From Deltaproteobacteria bacterium (GTDB lineage: Bacteria; Desulfobacterota; Desulfuromonadia; Geobacterales; JAJYBI01): a stretch of 64,000 nt of DNA. The stretch is taken from positions 89,355-153,354 of the forward strand of contig JAJYBI010000005.1 in assembly GCA_021779095.1 (NCBI GenBank), given 5' to 3'. Shown here in pieces: positions 26,988 to 35,859 of the stretch (position 1 is its first letter; the number at the start of each line of letters is the position of its first letter). The translations under genes were made by a program, and so were the position numbers. The notes under the pieces were generated by a model, which saw only the letters and a list, made by a program, of their open reading frames with translations, did not search any database and had not been told where the DNA came from.

Positions 26988-27051
26988 GCATGACGAAATC
27001 GGTCCCGAAGTAGTCCAGGAGTGCCGTGCTCCCCCGTTCGTTTCGTCATGC
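26988..27051. repeat. 11-bp perfect inverted repeat enclosing a small hairpin
   Basis: GCATGACGAAA (26988-26998) and TTTCGTCATGC (27041-27051) are exact inverses; GGAG/CTCC lies in the loop. It is downstream of the hydrogenase operon on the minus strand and upstream of the tRNA terminator region. The role is unknown; it may end the hydrogenase transcript. Confidence 0.55.
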
Positions 27052-27105
27052 GCCAAACCCACTCACCGCAGATAAGTATGTACATGACGGACGCTTGCGG
27101 CGCCG

Positions 27106-27558
27106 TTACGACGCGCCGGTATCGAACTCGTACAGTGACTGGACGAACTCAGTGGTGAGGTGGTGGTACCGGTCGGCCTCGGTGCTGGCCACGTAGTGGA
27201 ACCGGAAACGGGCAGCGTCGATCCCGAGCTGGGGCAGGAGCCGATCCAGCAGGACCGCCCGGCACTGGGCCTGCAGGTTGCCGGACTGATAATGGCAGTC
27301 GCCCGGATGGCACCCCATGACCATCACCCCGTCGGCCCCCTGCCGGAACGCCTCCAGGACAAGGGTCGGTTCCACACGGCCGGAGCAGGCGACCCGGATG
27401 ACCGACAGTTCGGCGGGAACCGGCAGACGCTTGGTGCCGGCCTTGTCCGCGGCGCTGAAGGAGCACCAGGTGCAGAGGAAGACGACCACCCGGAGCGGCC
27501 GGCTGCCGCCGGTGCCGGTTGTCGGATGGTACCGGTGGGGTACGGTCGCCTCCGTCAC
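27106..27558 (-). CDS. mvhD: MvhD-like hydrogenase iron-sulfur subunit
   Basis: A 150-residue protein of the F420-non-reducing-hydrogenase delta-subunit family, which carries electrons between the [NiFe] hydrogenase and HdrA. Conserved cysteines are C29-x2-C32 (LCTWCSF), C58 (ACSGRVEP), C83 and C88 (GCHPGDCHY). The GTG start at 27558 overlaps the hdrA stop (GTGA), so the two are translationally coupled. It is the last gene of the operon. Confidence 0.92.
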   Translation of the reverse strand: MTEATVPHRYHPTTGTGGSRPLRVVVFLCTWCSFSAADKAGTKRLPVPAELSVIRVACSGRVEPTLVLEAFRQGADGVMVMGCHPGDCHYQSGNLQAQCRAVLLDRLLPQLGIDAARFRFHYVASTEADRYHHLTTEFVQSLYEFDTGAS

Positions 27559-29489
27559 GAAAGCACCCCCTTCAGTTCCGCCCGCAGCATCGCCCGGCTG
27601 GCCCCCCGGGCGGTGATCGCACCGGCAGGACAGGCGGCGACACAGGTACCGCACCCCTGGCAGAGGATGTCTAAAATCCGGGCGACCCGCCCCTCCTCAT
27701 CCCAGCTGATCGCGTGGTAGGGGCAGAGGGTGAGGCAGAGACCGCACCCGGAGCAGGCGGCATTATCCACCACTGCGACCTGCGGGTCGATGACGAGCTC
27801 CTGACCCGGCACCAGTTCGGCCAGCACGAGCCCGGCGGCGGCGCTGCCGGAGGCGACCGCATCCCTGATCGTTCCCGGTTCGCGGCAGGAGCCGGCCAGG
27901 TAGATCCCCTTCCGGGCCGATTCGAAGGGCGATATCTGCGGGTGGAGCGGCGACAGGAAGCCGTCGTCGTCGCAGGGGAGGCGGAACAGCCGGGCGATCT
28001 CCCGCGTGCCGGGACCCGGGACGTGCGGACGGCAGAGGACGACCATCTCCGCCGGAACCGACTGACCATCCGTCCGGATGGTCCTTTCCCCCTCCTCCCG
28101 TACCATCCGGAGTTCGCGGAACGCACCGTAGCGGACGACCGCGCTCTCGTCGAGCTGAAGGAGCGTGCTCGCGGCCGGCCCTGGGACGACCTGTTCCCGC
28201 ACGAGACGGGTCACCGCCAGCTCAGGGACGCGCCGCCTGGCGATGCCTGCGATCTTCAGCGCCTCCTGGCAGCAGATCCCCGAACAGTAGAAGGTCCCCT
28301 CCGGGTCAAGCGACCCTGCGCACTGCACGATGGCGAGCGACCGTGGCGATTCGCCGGCCGCCGTCACCAGTTCCCCGCCCGTGTGCCCGTCGCGGGAGAT
28401 CAGCCTCTCGAATCCGCAGGCGGTGTGGACGTCCTCCTCCCCTCCCCACCCGTCCGGCAGGAAAGACATTTCCTCGGCGCCGGTGGCGACGACGATGGCG
28501 CCGGCGGTGAACGTGAGCTCGCGGACGGTATCGTCGAAGTCGATGGTGCCGGGAACCGGGCAGACCTCCTGGCAGAGCCGGCACGAGCCGTCCTGCAGCT
28601 GCCGGCAGCTGGCGGGATCGAGCACCGGTGCGCCGGGTTGCGCCCCGGCAAAGGGGGCCGCGATGGCGGGCCGGTCGCTCCCCGGCGCCAACGGATCGGC
28701 GGTCCGGACCGGACATGCCGCGACGCAGCTCTGACAGCCGATGCAGGAGTCGGTCCGGACAAAGCGGGGATGCTGCCTGACGGTCAGGTGCCATACGCCG
28801 AACTGGCCGGCCACCCGGGTTGCCTCCGCCTGCAGGAGGAGCTGCAACCGGCCGTCCCCGGCCGCCTGCAGGATCTCCTGCAGCCACGGCTCCAGCAGGC
28901 ATGAACCGCATTCCAGCGACGGAAACAGCTCGTCGAACCGGACCGCCATCCCCCCGATGAACGGTGCGCGCTCGATCAGGGTGACCCGCCGACCGGCCCG
29001 GAGGAGGACACGGGCCGACTGCAGGCCGGCCGGTCCGGCGCCGATGATCACCACCTCCGGGCAGACCGGAACGGTGCGGGGGGTCAGCGGTTCGTGGATC
29101 GTCACCCGGTCGAGCGCCCCCCGCAGGAGCCGGGTCGCCTTGGCGGTGGCCTCCGCCCGCGACCGGGTGACCCAGGCGACCTGCTCGCGCACGGGGATCA
29201 TCTGCATCAGGTAGGGGTTGATCCCCGCCGCCGACAGGATCTGGCGGAAGGTCTCCTCGTGATCGCGGGGAGAGCAGGCCATGACGACGACCCTGCCGGG
29301 AGCCATTTCCCGTAGTTTTTCCGCCAGGGCCGCCCGGTTGTCGACGGCGCAGGCGAGTTCGTCGAAGAGAAACCGCGGACGTGCCGGGTGCTCGGCAAAA
29401 GCCGACCGGACCGCATCCCAGTCGATCGCCTCACCGAGGCAGCCGCTGCATGCGCAGACGATGACGGCGGTGGTGTGCGTTTCGGTCAT
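27555..29489 (-). CDS. hdrA: HdrA-like FAD/iron-sulfur protein (heterodisulfide-reductase subunit A family)
   Basis: A 644-residue flavoprotein. The N-terminal domain (about 8-130) has C12, C14 and C17 plus the MACSPRDHEETF segment. The FAD site is IIGAGPAG (148-155), then the Cys-containing LECGSCLLE. Inserted clusters lie at CIGCQSCVAACP (249-260) and CRLCQEVCPVPG (303-314). Two C-terminal [4Fe-4S] ferredoxin motifs are CSGCGLCLTLCP and CQGCGTCVAACP. HdrA proteins bifurcate or shuttle electrons among hydrogenase, ferredoxin and a disulfide or other acceptor in the cytosol. No HdrB or HdrC is in the window. The start ATG overlaps the protease stop (ATGA). Confidence 0.92.
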   Translation of the reverse strand: MTETHTTAVIVCACSGCLGEAIDWDAVRSAFAEHPARPRFLFDELACAVDNRAALAEKLREMAPGRVVVMACSPRDHEETFRQILSAAGINPYLMQMIPVREQVAWVTRSRAEATAKATRLLRGALDRVTIHEPLTPRTVPVCPEVVIIGAGPAGLQSARVLLRAGRRVTLIERAPFIGGMAVRFDELFPSLECGSCLLEPWLQEILQAAGDGRLQLLLQAEATRVAGQFGVWHLTVRQHPRFVRTDSCIGCQSCVAACPVRTADPLAPGSDRPAIAAPFAGAQPGAPVLDPASCRQLQDGSCRLCQEVCPVPGTIDFDDTVRELTFTAGAIVVATGAEEMSFLPDGWGGEEDVHTACGFERLISRDGHTGGELVTAAGESPRSLAIVQCAGSLDPEGTFYCSGICCQEALKIAGIARRRVPELAVTRLVREQVVPGPAASTLLQLDESAVVRYGAFRELRMVREEGERTIRTDGQSVPAEMVVLCRPHVPGPGTREIARLFRLPCDDDGFLSPLHPQISPFESARKGIYLAGSCREPGTIRDAVASGSAAAGLVLAELVPGQELVIDPQVAVVDNAACSGCGLCLTLCPYHAISWDEEGRVARILDILCQGCGTCVAACPAGAITARGASRAMLRAELKGVLS

Positions 29490-29950
29490 GGGATCGCCCC
29501 CTCCCGTGCAAGGCTCGCCACCCTGGCGCAGATCCCGGGCAGGGCCGCGGCCACGGCCGGCGACAGCCGTTCGTCGAAGCACTGCACGTCGGCGGCCCCG
29601 ACGGCGACGATCACGATCCGCTCGTCGGGGGGGAGCGCCAGCCCCGCCCCCCGCGCCAGGGCGAGCGCCTGCTCCAGGGTGCAGTCGTGGCTGCAGGCGG
29701 CGTGACAGGTGGCGCTCCCGACGCCGGTCACCGCGATCTCCCCCGGCCGCAGGTCGGGATGGAGAGAGGCGTCGACGATGATGACCCGCTCGCTCCCCTG
29801 CATCTCCTCCACCAGCGCCAGCCCGCCGGCGTGGGCCTCCGCCAGCCGGACGCCGGCAAGGTCGTGCCGGACGAGCTCCCGCACGACCTGCGGGCCGATG
29901 CCGTCGTCCCGCAACAGCGGCGAACCGAGTCCGATGACCAGGGTGGTCAT
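29486..29950 (-). CDS. [NiFe]-hydrogenase maturation endopeptidase (HycI/HyaD family)
   Basis: A 154-residue protease that clips the C-terminal tail of the large subunit after nickel insertion. The N-terminal signature IGLGSPLLRDDGIG (6-19) has the Ni-sensing Asp, and EAHAGGLALVEEM and VDASLHPD give the second Asp/His region. Its start overlaps the large-subunit stop and its stop overlaps hdrA, both as ATGA. It is presumably specific for this hydrogenase. Confidence 0.9.
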   Translation of the reverse strand: MTTLVIGLGSPLLRDDGIGPQVVRELVRHDLAGVRLAEAHAGGLALVEEMQGSERVIIVDASLHPDLRPGEIAVTGVGSATCHAACSHDCTLEQALALARGAGLALPPDERIVIVAVGAADVQCFDERLSPAVAAALPGICARVASLAREGAIP

Positions 29951-31437
29951 GACCGCACCACCCGGTCCAGAATCGCGCCGTCGGCGCTACTCCGGACCAG
30001 TATCTCGAAGGGGGTCTTCCCCACCGCATGGGTGGCGCAGGCGCAGCAGGGGTCGTAGAGCCGGAACGCCATCTCGATCCGGTTGAGGATGCCGTCGGTG
30101 ACCGTACCGCCGTGGATCAGCCCCCGGGCGGCCTCTGCCACGGAGATGCCGATGGCGGCGTTGTTGTGGGTGGTCCCGACGATCAGGTTGACCTGCGTGA
30201 TGAGACCGTCGTCGTCGCAGGCGTAGTGGTGGATCAGGGTGCCGCGCGGCGCTTCCACGACGCCGATCCCCTCCCCGGCGCGCGGCGCCACCGCCTGCCG
30301 CACCAGCGGATCGCACAGGTCGGGGTGCCGGGCCAGCTCCCCCATCCGCTCCGCCGCAGCCAGCATCTCGACGAGCCGGGCCCAGTGGGTGGCCATCCGG
30401 TGGTGGATCGGCCGGTTCCGGCCGCCGGGTCCGTTCTGCCAGCAGCCGTAGGCCTCGTAGAGCCGCTGGAATGCCGCCTGGGCACGGGGGGTGCCCATCC
30501 GGTCTGCGACGTTCAGCCGGGCCAGCGGCGTGGACTGATAGATGCCGCTGTCGGCCCCGGTACGAAACCCCCGCCACCCGAACCTGCGCAGGTAGGGAAA
30601 CTTCATGTAGGTCCAGGGCTCGGCGTGCTCCGCAATGTGCGCCGCATAGTCGGCCGGGGCGAAGGTCGTCGTGACGAGACCGTCCGGATCGACCACCCGG
30701 ACCTCCCCCTGGTAGACATCCGGCGCGCCGGAGTCGTCCACCGTCCCCAGGTAGTGTGTCGGCGGGTCGGCGCCCCCGGGGGCGAAGAGCTCCCGGCAGC
30801 TGCCGTCGTCCCGGATCAGGCGCAGGAAGAGGTCGAGGGTGGCAAGCGCGAACTCCCGGTTCTCGTCGGCCACCTGCCGCGCCTCCGCGGCGAGCTCGGC
30901 GGTCACCGGCACGCTCCAGCCGCCGGGGAGTCCGGCGCAGAGATGGATGCCGCGTCCCCCGAGCATCTTGATCAGCCGGTGGTTCCGGGCCCGGCAGGCG
31001 ATGATCCCCTGCCCCGCCTCCCGGCCGAGGGCGCGGATCACCCCGAGGATGTTCCGCTCCGTCTTCGGGGCGTCGGGGCCGACGATCAGGTCGGGGCCGG
31101 CGAAGCAGTAGAAATGGGTGGCGTGGTCGGCGACGAAGAAGGCGTTGTAGATAAGCCGCCTGATCCGCTCGGCCGCCGGCAGGCAGGGTGCACCCCACAT
31201 GGCGTCGAGCGCCCTGACCGAGGCCATGTGGTGCGCCTCCGGGCAGATGCCGCAGATCCGGTTGGTGATGTTCGGCATCTCCTCGGCCTGACGGCCGACG
31301 CAGAACGATTCGAATCCCCGCAGCTCGGGCGTCAGGAACCAGGCGCGGCTCACCTCGCCCCGCTCGTCGAGGAGGATCTCGATCCGGCCGTGCCCCTCAA
31401 GGCGGGTGACCGGGTCGATGACGATGCGCCTACCCAC
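29947..31437 (-). CDS. mvhA: [NiFe]-hydrogenase large subunit (group 3/MvhA-like)
   Basis: A 496-residue catalytic subunit. Ni ligands are C62-x2-C65 in RICGICPEAHH and C464-x2-C467 in DPCCACATH. EGHGR (14-18) is the L0 region. A 26-residue C-terminal extension follows the DPCCACATH histidine and would be the maturation substrate. No Tat signal is expected for a large subunit, and the partner lacks one, so a cytosolic enzyme is likely. The start is GTG at 31437, overlapping the small-subunit stop. The order small-large-protease-hdrA-mvhD points to an Mvh:HdrA-type complex. Confidence 0.94.
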   Translation of the reverse strand: MGRRIVIDPVTRLEGHGRIEILLDERGEVSRAWFLTPELRGFESFCVGRQAEEMPNITNRICGICPEAHHMASVRALDAMWGAPCLPAAERIRRLIYNAFFVADHATHFYCFAGPDLIVGPDAPKTERNILGVIRALGREAGQGIIACRARNHRLIKMLGGRGIHLCAGLPGGWSVPVTAELAAEARQVADENREFALATLDLFLRLIRDDGSCRELFAPGGADPPTHYLGTVDDSGAPDVYQGEVRVVDPDGLVTTTFAPADYAAHIAEHAEPWTYMKFPYLRRFGWRGFRTGADSGIYQSTPLARLNVADRMGTPRAQAAFQRLYEAYGCWQNGPGGRNRPIHHRMATHWARLVEMLAAAERMGELARHPDLCDPLVRQAVAPRAGEGIGVVEAPRGTLIHHYACDDDGLITQVNLIVGTTHNNAAIGISVAEAARGLIHGGTVTDGILNRIEMAFRLYDPCCACATHAVGKTPFEILVRSSADGAILDRVVRS

Positions 31438-32428
31438 GGTCCGCCCCGGATTGACCCGTCCCGCCGGCCAGATTCCGGGCTCCGTCGTAGCGGCAGAGCG
31501 TACCGAGCGGATCGGCCACGGCGGAAAGTGCGGCCCGATACAGTTCGCGGACGGTCCGGTCGTCGGCGGGATGGGGGATGTCGGGCAGAACAGCCGCGGA
31601 GAGGGCGGAGAGCGATGCCGCGACCGGAACGGCATCCGGGTCGAGCGTACCGTAGCAGCCGGTGCAGGGGGCATGGACCGTCGGGCAGAGGGCGCCGCAG
31701 CCGCCGCGGGTCGCCATCCCCATGCAGGCGATCCCCTGCTCCAGCAGGCACCACCCCTCTTCCGGGATGATCGCGCAGCTGCGGACCAGCCGCTGCGGCC
31801 GGTGGTTTCGTTTCTCCCGCGGGCAGTCGTCGCAGACCGACCGGGAGGTACACCCCAGCACCGTTCCCCGGGGCGGCAGCGGGGACATGCCGAGGGTCCG
31901 GATGGCGTCGAGCAGGCGGTCCGGTTCGGGGGGACAACCGGGGATGACGTAATCGACGTCGACCAGTTCGGCGACCGCATGGACGCGCGGCAGGAGCGGG
32001 GATGGAGCGGGTAGCTCCGGGGAAAACGTACCGTCGTCGCCGCGCTGTCCGGGGACGGCATCGGCGGCAGTATCGCAGATCCGCGACAGGAGCTGAGCGG
32101 CGCTCGCCTCGTTGGCGAGGGCGGGAACGCCGCCGCCGTCGGCGCAGCTGCCGAAGGCGACGAGCAGGCGGGATTTCAGCCGGAGCAGACGCGCCATCTC
32201 CAGGTTCTCGCCGGAGCGGAGGCAGCCGTTCAAAAGGGTGACCGCGATGCTGCCGTCGGCCATCGCCTCCAGGTCGGCCCGTTTCGTGTCGAGCAGACAG
32301 GGACAGAACGAAAGCTCCCAGTCGCGTCCGATCCCGAGGAGCGCCTCGTCCAGGTTCAGGAACGCGACCTCGCAGCCGCCGCAGGAGCCGGTCCAGTAGA
32401 TGGCCATGGCGGGTCGGGATACGGTCAT
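31430..32428 (-). CDS. mvhG: [NiFe]-hydrogenase small subunit (MvhG-like)
   Basis: A 332-residue electron-transfer subunit. Proximal-cluster ligands start at C16-x2-C19 (TGSCGGCEV), with FGSCADGG and IPGCPPEPD further on. A cysteine-rich C-terminal half (CTSRSVCDDCPREK, then GGCGALCPTVHAPCTGCYG) provides two more clusters, as in MvhG. There is no twin-arginine leader, supporting a cytosolic location. The start ATG overlaps the stop of the upstream sensor kinase (ATGA). Confidence 0.93.
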   Translation of the reverse strand: MTVSRPAMAIYWTGSCGGCEVAFLNLDEALLGIGRDWELSFCPCLLDTKRADLEAMADGSIAVTLLNGCLRSGENLEMARLLRLKSRLLVAFGSCADGGGVPALANEASAAQLLSRICDTAADAVPGQRGDDGTFSPELPAPSPLLPRVHAVAELVDVDYVIPGCPPEPDRLLDAIRTLGMSPLPPRGTVLGCTSRSVCDDCPREKRNHRPQRLVRSCAIIPEEGWCLLEQGIACMGMATRGGCGALCPTVHAPCTGCYGTLDPDAVPVAASLSALSAAVLPDIPHPADDRTVRELYRAALSAVADPLGTLCRYDGARNLAGGTGQSGADRG

Positions 32429-34659
32429 GGCACGAGGCTGCACGCATCGGGTCGGTCGAGGATCGCGCGGACCGTCCGCAGGAGTTCGCGGGGTCTGGTC
32501 GGCTTGGGAAGGAAATCGACCCCCTTTTCGATCTTCCCCTTCTTGTGGATGATGTCCGCCGTGTAGCCGCTGGTGAACAGGCAGCGGGCAGCGGGATCGA
32601 TGGCGCGGATCTCCTCGTACACCTCCCGACCGTTCATGAGCGGCATGATGACATCCAGGATGACGAGCGCGAGGTCATGCCGGTGTTTCCGGTACAGCCC
32701 CAGCGCCTCTTCGCCGTTCTCCGCCGTGATGACCCGGTAGCCCGCCGTCTCCAGGATCTCACGGTTGACGTCACGGGTCTCTTCGTTGTCCTCGGCCAAA
32801 AGGATGCATTCATCCCCCCCCGCAAACTCGGTCTGGATGGACGCCGTATCCGGCTGGTTGCACATCTCCGGGGCAAGTTCCAGCACCGGCAGATAGACCC
32901 GGAAGGTGGTGCCGTGCCCCGGCTCGCTGTACACCGTGATGGTCCCCTCGTGCTGGGAAACGATCCCGTAGGCGGTGGAGAGTCCGAGCCCCGTCCCCTT
33001 CCCGGTCTCCTTCGTCGTATAGAACGGTTCGAATATCTTTTCCTGGGTGGCGGCGTCCATGCCGATCCCGTTGTCGGTCACGGAGATCACGGCATAGCGG
33101 ATGTCACCGCGCAGCGAACTGCCGGGTGGCGGCATCAGATGATCGACGATACCGGTACGGACGGTGACGTTGCCGCCGGCCGGCAGGGCATCCCGGGCGT
33201 TGGCGATGAGGTTCATCAGCACCTGCTCGATCATCCCCCGGTCCACCAGCACCAGCAGCGGATCGCGTTCGAAGATGATCTCGAAACGGATATCTTCCGT
33301 TAAAAGTCGTGACAGAAGCCCCCGGATATTGTGGACGATCTGGTTCAAGTCCGACGCCTCGGGGTTCAGTATCCGCTTGCGGCCGAACGCCAGCAGGTCC
33401 TGGGTAAGGCGGGATGCGCGGTCCACGCTGATGTTGATCTGATCGAGGTAGTGGTGGAGATCGGACGCGGGACCGAGCCTGTACTGCAGGAGCGAGGTGT
33501 AGCCGATGATCGCCGTCAAAAGGTTGTTGAAGTCGTGGGCGATCCCCCCCGCCAGCAGACCGATCGCCTCCATCTTCTGCGACTGCCGCAGCTGCGCCTC
33601 CAGATGCATCCGGTCGAGTTCCGCCTTGCGGTAGTCCGTGATGTCGCGCACCGACTCCACGGCCCCCACACGCTGGCCGTCCTGGTCGATGAGCGGGGCC
33701 GCCGTCACCCAGAGATAGACGTCGCCGCGGCCGCGAAACGCCGGTATGTGCGCCTCGGCGTACAACTTGTCGCCGGCCCGCTTCATGTAGGTATAATGGC
33801 TCGTGACGTTCGAGATGTCCTCGTCGAGGAAATCGAGCAGGACGGGGCGCGGTTCGCCGTAGAATGCGACCGAATAGGACCGCTCACCGCTGCCGAGCAT
33901 CTCCTCCTTGGGGCAGCCGGTCATCTCCTCTATCGCCTTGTTCCAGGCGATGATCTCCCCCTTGCTGTCGACGACGAAGGTCGCATCCGGAAGGAAATCG
34001 ACGATATCCCGCATCTGGTGGTAGGCGAAACTGAGTTTCTCGTCGGCTTCCTGCAGACGCCGGATGATGGAGACCAGCGACGCCTTTTCCCTGTTGATCA
34101 GGACCCCCAGCTTGGCGATCAGCTCGTTGCTGGAATGCTCGTTGGCGCACGCTGCCATATCGCCGGCGGCGATCCGGTTCAGCACGTCGTAATGCTCGCA
34201 GATGCCGATGGCCATCTCGTGGGTTTCGTCGATCCGGTCGGACAGGCTTTCCGCGAGGAGGTTTATCCCTTCGGCGAGCTTGCGGACGAGGAGGTTCGAG
34301 CCGCCGCCATCGATCCGGGCGGTCGGATCACCGTGGCAGAGCTTTTCGACGATGTCGATGATATGGGCGAACGACTCGACGAACGACCTGTTGACCAGTT
34401 CGGCCTGATGCTCGCGCATCACCATGGAATGATAATGCTTGCGCATGAACGCCTTGATCGCGTCCAGGTCTCCGCTCTTCTCGAAAACGGGGCAGGTGGT
34501 GCAGACGGCTCCCTTGTCGATGCAGCCGGTGGTCTGCCTGTTGTGACAATGGGTGGAATCCTCGAGCCAGCAGGTCTTGCCCCTGTTCCCGTAGACCGGA
34601 CACGCCGTGTTCGAGCACGAGAAGTATTCCCAGCAGTAGAGCGTTTTTCGTTCAGGCAT
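32425..34659 (-). CDS. Two-CW/HAMP/PAS hybrid histidine kinase coupled to the hydrogenase operon
   Basis: A 744-residue soluble-looking kinase. The N-terminus has eight cysteines in residues 9-56, including two Cys-Trp pairs (C9-W10 and C30-W31), a two-CW type module that could bind metal or FeS. A HAMP-like helical region follows (about 95-215), then PAS (about 225-350), HisKA with the phospho-His in [14 protein letters not shown], HATPase ([17 protein letters not shown]) and a C-terminal receiver (ILLAEDNEE; Asp in VILDVIMP). No output domain is seen. The start MPERKTL has GAGGG upstream. Its stop overlaps mvhG, so kinase and hydrogenase are made together. Confidence 0.9.
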   Translation of the reverse strand: MPERKTLYCWEYFSCSNTACPVYGNRGKTCWLEDSTHCHNRQTTGCIDKGAVCTTCPVFEKSGDLDAIKAFMRKHYHSMVMREHQAELVNRSFVESFAHIIDIVEKLCHGDPTARIDGGGSNLLVRKLAEGINLLAESLSDRIDETHEMAIGICEHYDVLNRIAAGDMAACANEHSSNELIAKLGVLINREKASLVSIIRRLQEADEKLSFAYHQMRDIVDFLPDATFVVDSKGEIIAWNKAIEEMTGCPKEEMLGSGERSYSVAFYGEPRPVLLDFLDEDISNVTSHYTYMKRAGDKLYAEAHIPAFRGRGDVYLWVTAAPLIDQDGQRVGAVESVRDITDYRKAELDRMHLEAQLRQSQKMEAIGLLAGGIAHDFNNLLTAIIGYTSLLQYRLGPASDLHHYLDQINISVDRASRLTQDLLAFGRKRILNPEASDLNQIVHNIRGLLSRLLTEDIRFEIIFERDPLLVLVDRGMIEQVLMNLIANARDALPAGGNVTVRTGIVDHLMPPPGSSLRGDIRYAVISVTDNGIGMDAATQEKIFEPFYTTKETGKGTGLGLSTAYGIVSQHEGTITVYSEPGHGTTFRVYLPVLELAPEMCNQPDTASIQTEFAGGDECILLAEDNEETRDVNREILETAGYRVITAENGEEALGLYRKHRHDLALVILDVIMPLMNGREVYEEIRAIDPAARCLFTSGYTADIIHKKGKIEKGVDFLPKPTRPRELLRTVRAILDRPDACSLVP

Positions 34660-34690
34660 CGTCGCCCTCACACGGACATATCTTGAGATA

Positions 34691-34915
34691 TCAGAAGCGT
34701 ATCCTGATGCGCCGCCGATACCCTGCTTCCTCGGTGACGTACAGAAGCGTCCTGTTGAGACGCTGGCACCAGGCACGGACATCGACCTCGAAGGTGGGAC
34801 AGTCGCCGATGATCTCCAGCATCTCGCCCGGCTTCATCTCCGACGAGACAACCGTCAGTTTCATGATCGGCTGCGGGCATTTGAGCCCGGTTGCGTCCAG
34901 CTCTCGGATGTGCAT
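34691..34915 (-). CDS. TusA/SirA-family sulfur carrier protein
   Basis: A 74-residue protein with the family signature DATGLKCPQPIMKL; the sulfur-carrying cysteine is C13 in CPxP. Family members pass persulfide sulfur to tRNA modification, molybdenum cofactor or Hdr-like sulfur pathways. It is the first gene of the hydrogenase operon, 31 bases before the kinase. Linkage with an hdrA gene is notable because TusA and Hdr-like proteins co-occur in sulfur oxidation. Confidence 0.92.
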   Translation of the reverse strand: MHIRELDATGLKCPQPIMKLTVVSSEMKPGEMLEIIGDCPTFEVDVRAWCQRLNRTLLYVTEEAGYRRRIRIRF

Positions 34916-34940
34916 GTGGAGGTCCAGGTCCGGTGGTAAG

Positions 34941-34966
34941 ATTATAGCGACAACAGTATATAGTGT
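34941..34966 (-). promoter_or_regulatory. Promoter -10 and overlapping palindrome upstream of the hydrogenase operon
   Basis: On the minus strand a perfect TATAAT (34941-34946) lies about 25 bases before the TusA-like gene. Just upstream, 34953-34966 reads as a palindrome ACA-N-TATATA-N-TGT, which would overlap the -35 region and suits a dimeric regulator. No good -35 hexamer is visible. Confidence 0.5.
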
Positions 34967-35080
34967 ATTTCGGATTTTTTACAGGTTTCTTGAGTCCGTC
35001 GTGAGAATTAATCCATTACCGACCACACACAAAACGGGTTGATCGTGTCGCGTGAAACCTCGGGACGGACCAGCATAACG

Positions 35081-35117
35081 TGAACGGGGGACCCGCACCG
35101 CCGTGGTCCCCCGTTCA
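35081..35117. terminator. GGGGGACC-type hairpin after the GDPD gene
   Basis: TGAACGGGGGACC (35081-35093) pairs perfectly with GGTCCCCCGTTCA (35105-35117); 11-base loop. It lies 52 bases past the GDPD stop. Similar hairpins occur at 41953-41984 and 42782-42810. Confidence 0.7.
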
Positions 35118-35169
35118 ATCACCTCATATGTCGTTGACAGCTCGGAGAGCTGCAGCGTGCACCTCTCCG

Positions 35170-35859
35170 TCAGTCCCCGGCATACCGCATCACACGGTCG
35201 GGGTAGTCGGAGAACAGACCGTCCACGCCCAGCGCGGCCATCCGTGCGATATCCTCGTGTGTGTTGGCGGTGTAGGCCCATACCTGCAGCCCCCGGCGGT
35301 GGGCATCGTCCACGAGCGCACGGTCGATGAAGCGAATGGAGGGATGGATGGACCAGAGCCCGAGCCGCTCGCCACAGGCCGCGTCGTCGTGGGGGATGCG
35401 GGACAGAAGGCCGCCCAGACGGATACGCGGGTCCAGCGCCTTCATTGCCGCCAGCGCCGTACGGTCGAACGAGGAGACCACGATCCGGTCGTACCCCCAC
35501 CCCTGCCCGATCAGACCGGCGATCCGCCCCGCCACCGACCCGGCCGTGCCGGGTCCCTTCAGCTCGATGTTGATCCCGGCGCGCCGGCCGACGAGGTCGA
35601 ACACCTCATCCAGGGTCGGTATGCGTTCCCCCTCTCCCGCGTCCAGCGTCCGCAGGTAGGCGAACGACCGGTCCCGCACGTAACCGTGCCCGTCGGTCGT
35701 CCGCTCAAGCCGTTCGTCGTGGAACACGACCAGGTGGTCCTCCACGACGTACACGTCGACCTCCACCCACGGCACCCCCAGTTCCAGGGCGCGGGAAACC
35801 GACTTCAGGGTATTTTCCGGCGCGTAGCCCGCCGCGCCTCTGTGTCCGATGGCGATCAT
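35170..35859 (-). CDS. Glycerophosphodiester phosphodiesterase
   Basis: A 229-residue TIM-barrel GDPD that hydrolyses glycerophosphodiesters to glycerol-3-phosphate and an alcohol. The start [17 protein letters not shown] contains the catalytic His-Arg and Glu (HRG, PENT). [24 protein letters not shown] holds the metal ligands and second His, and GINIELKGP the third Glu. No signal peptide is seen, so it is cytosolic. The ATG overlaps the upstream kinase stop (ATGA), indicating coupling. Confidence 0.92.
   Translation of the reverse strand: MIAIGHRGAAGYAPENTLKSVSRALELGVPWVEVDVYVVEDHLVVFHDERLERTTDGHGYVRDRSFAYLRTLDAGEGERIPTLDEVFDLVGRRAGINIELKGPGTAGSVAGRIAGLIGQGWGYDRIVVSSFDRTALAAMKALDPRIRLGGLLSRIPHDDAACGERLGLWSIHPSIRFIDRALVDDAHRRGLQVWAYTANTHEDIARMAALGVDGLFSDYPDRVMRYAGD

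Larger units (their letters stand above)
26639..27105. other. Intergenic: element 5' region, attR and chromosomal junction
   Basis: Contains the AT-rich upstream region of the element's genes, TTTCACC(AG) copies (26734-26753), the attR core (26872-26895), a strong terminator (26943-26982) and an 11-bp inverted repeat (26988-27051). No gene was found. Confidence 0.6.
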
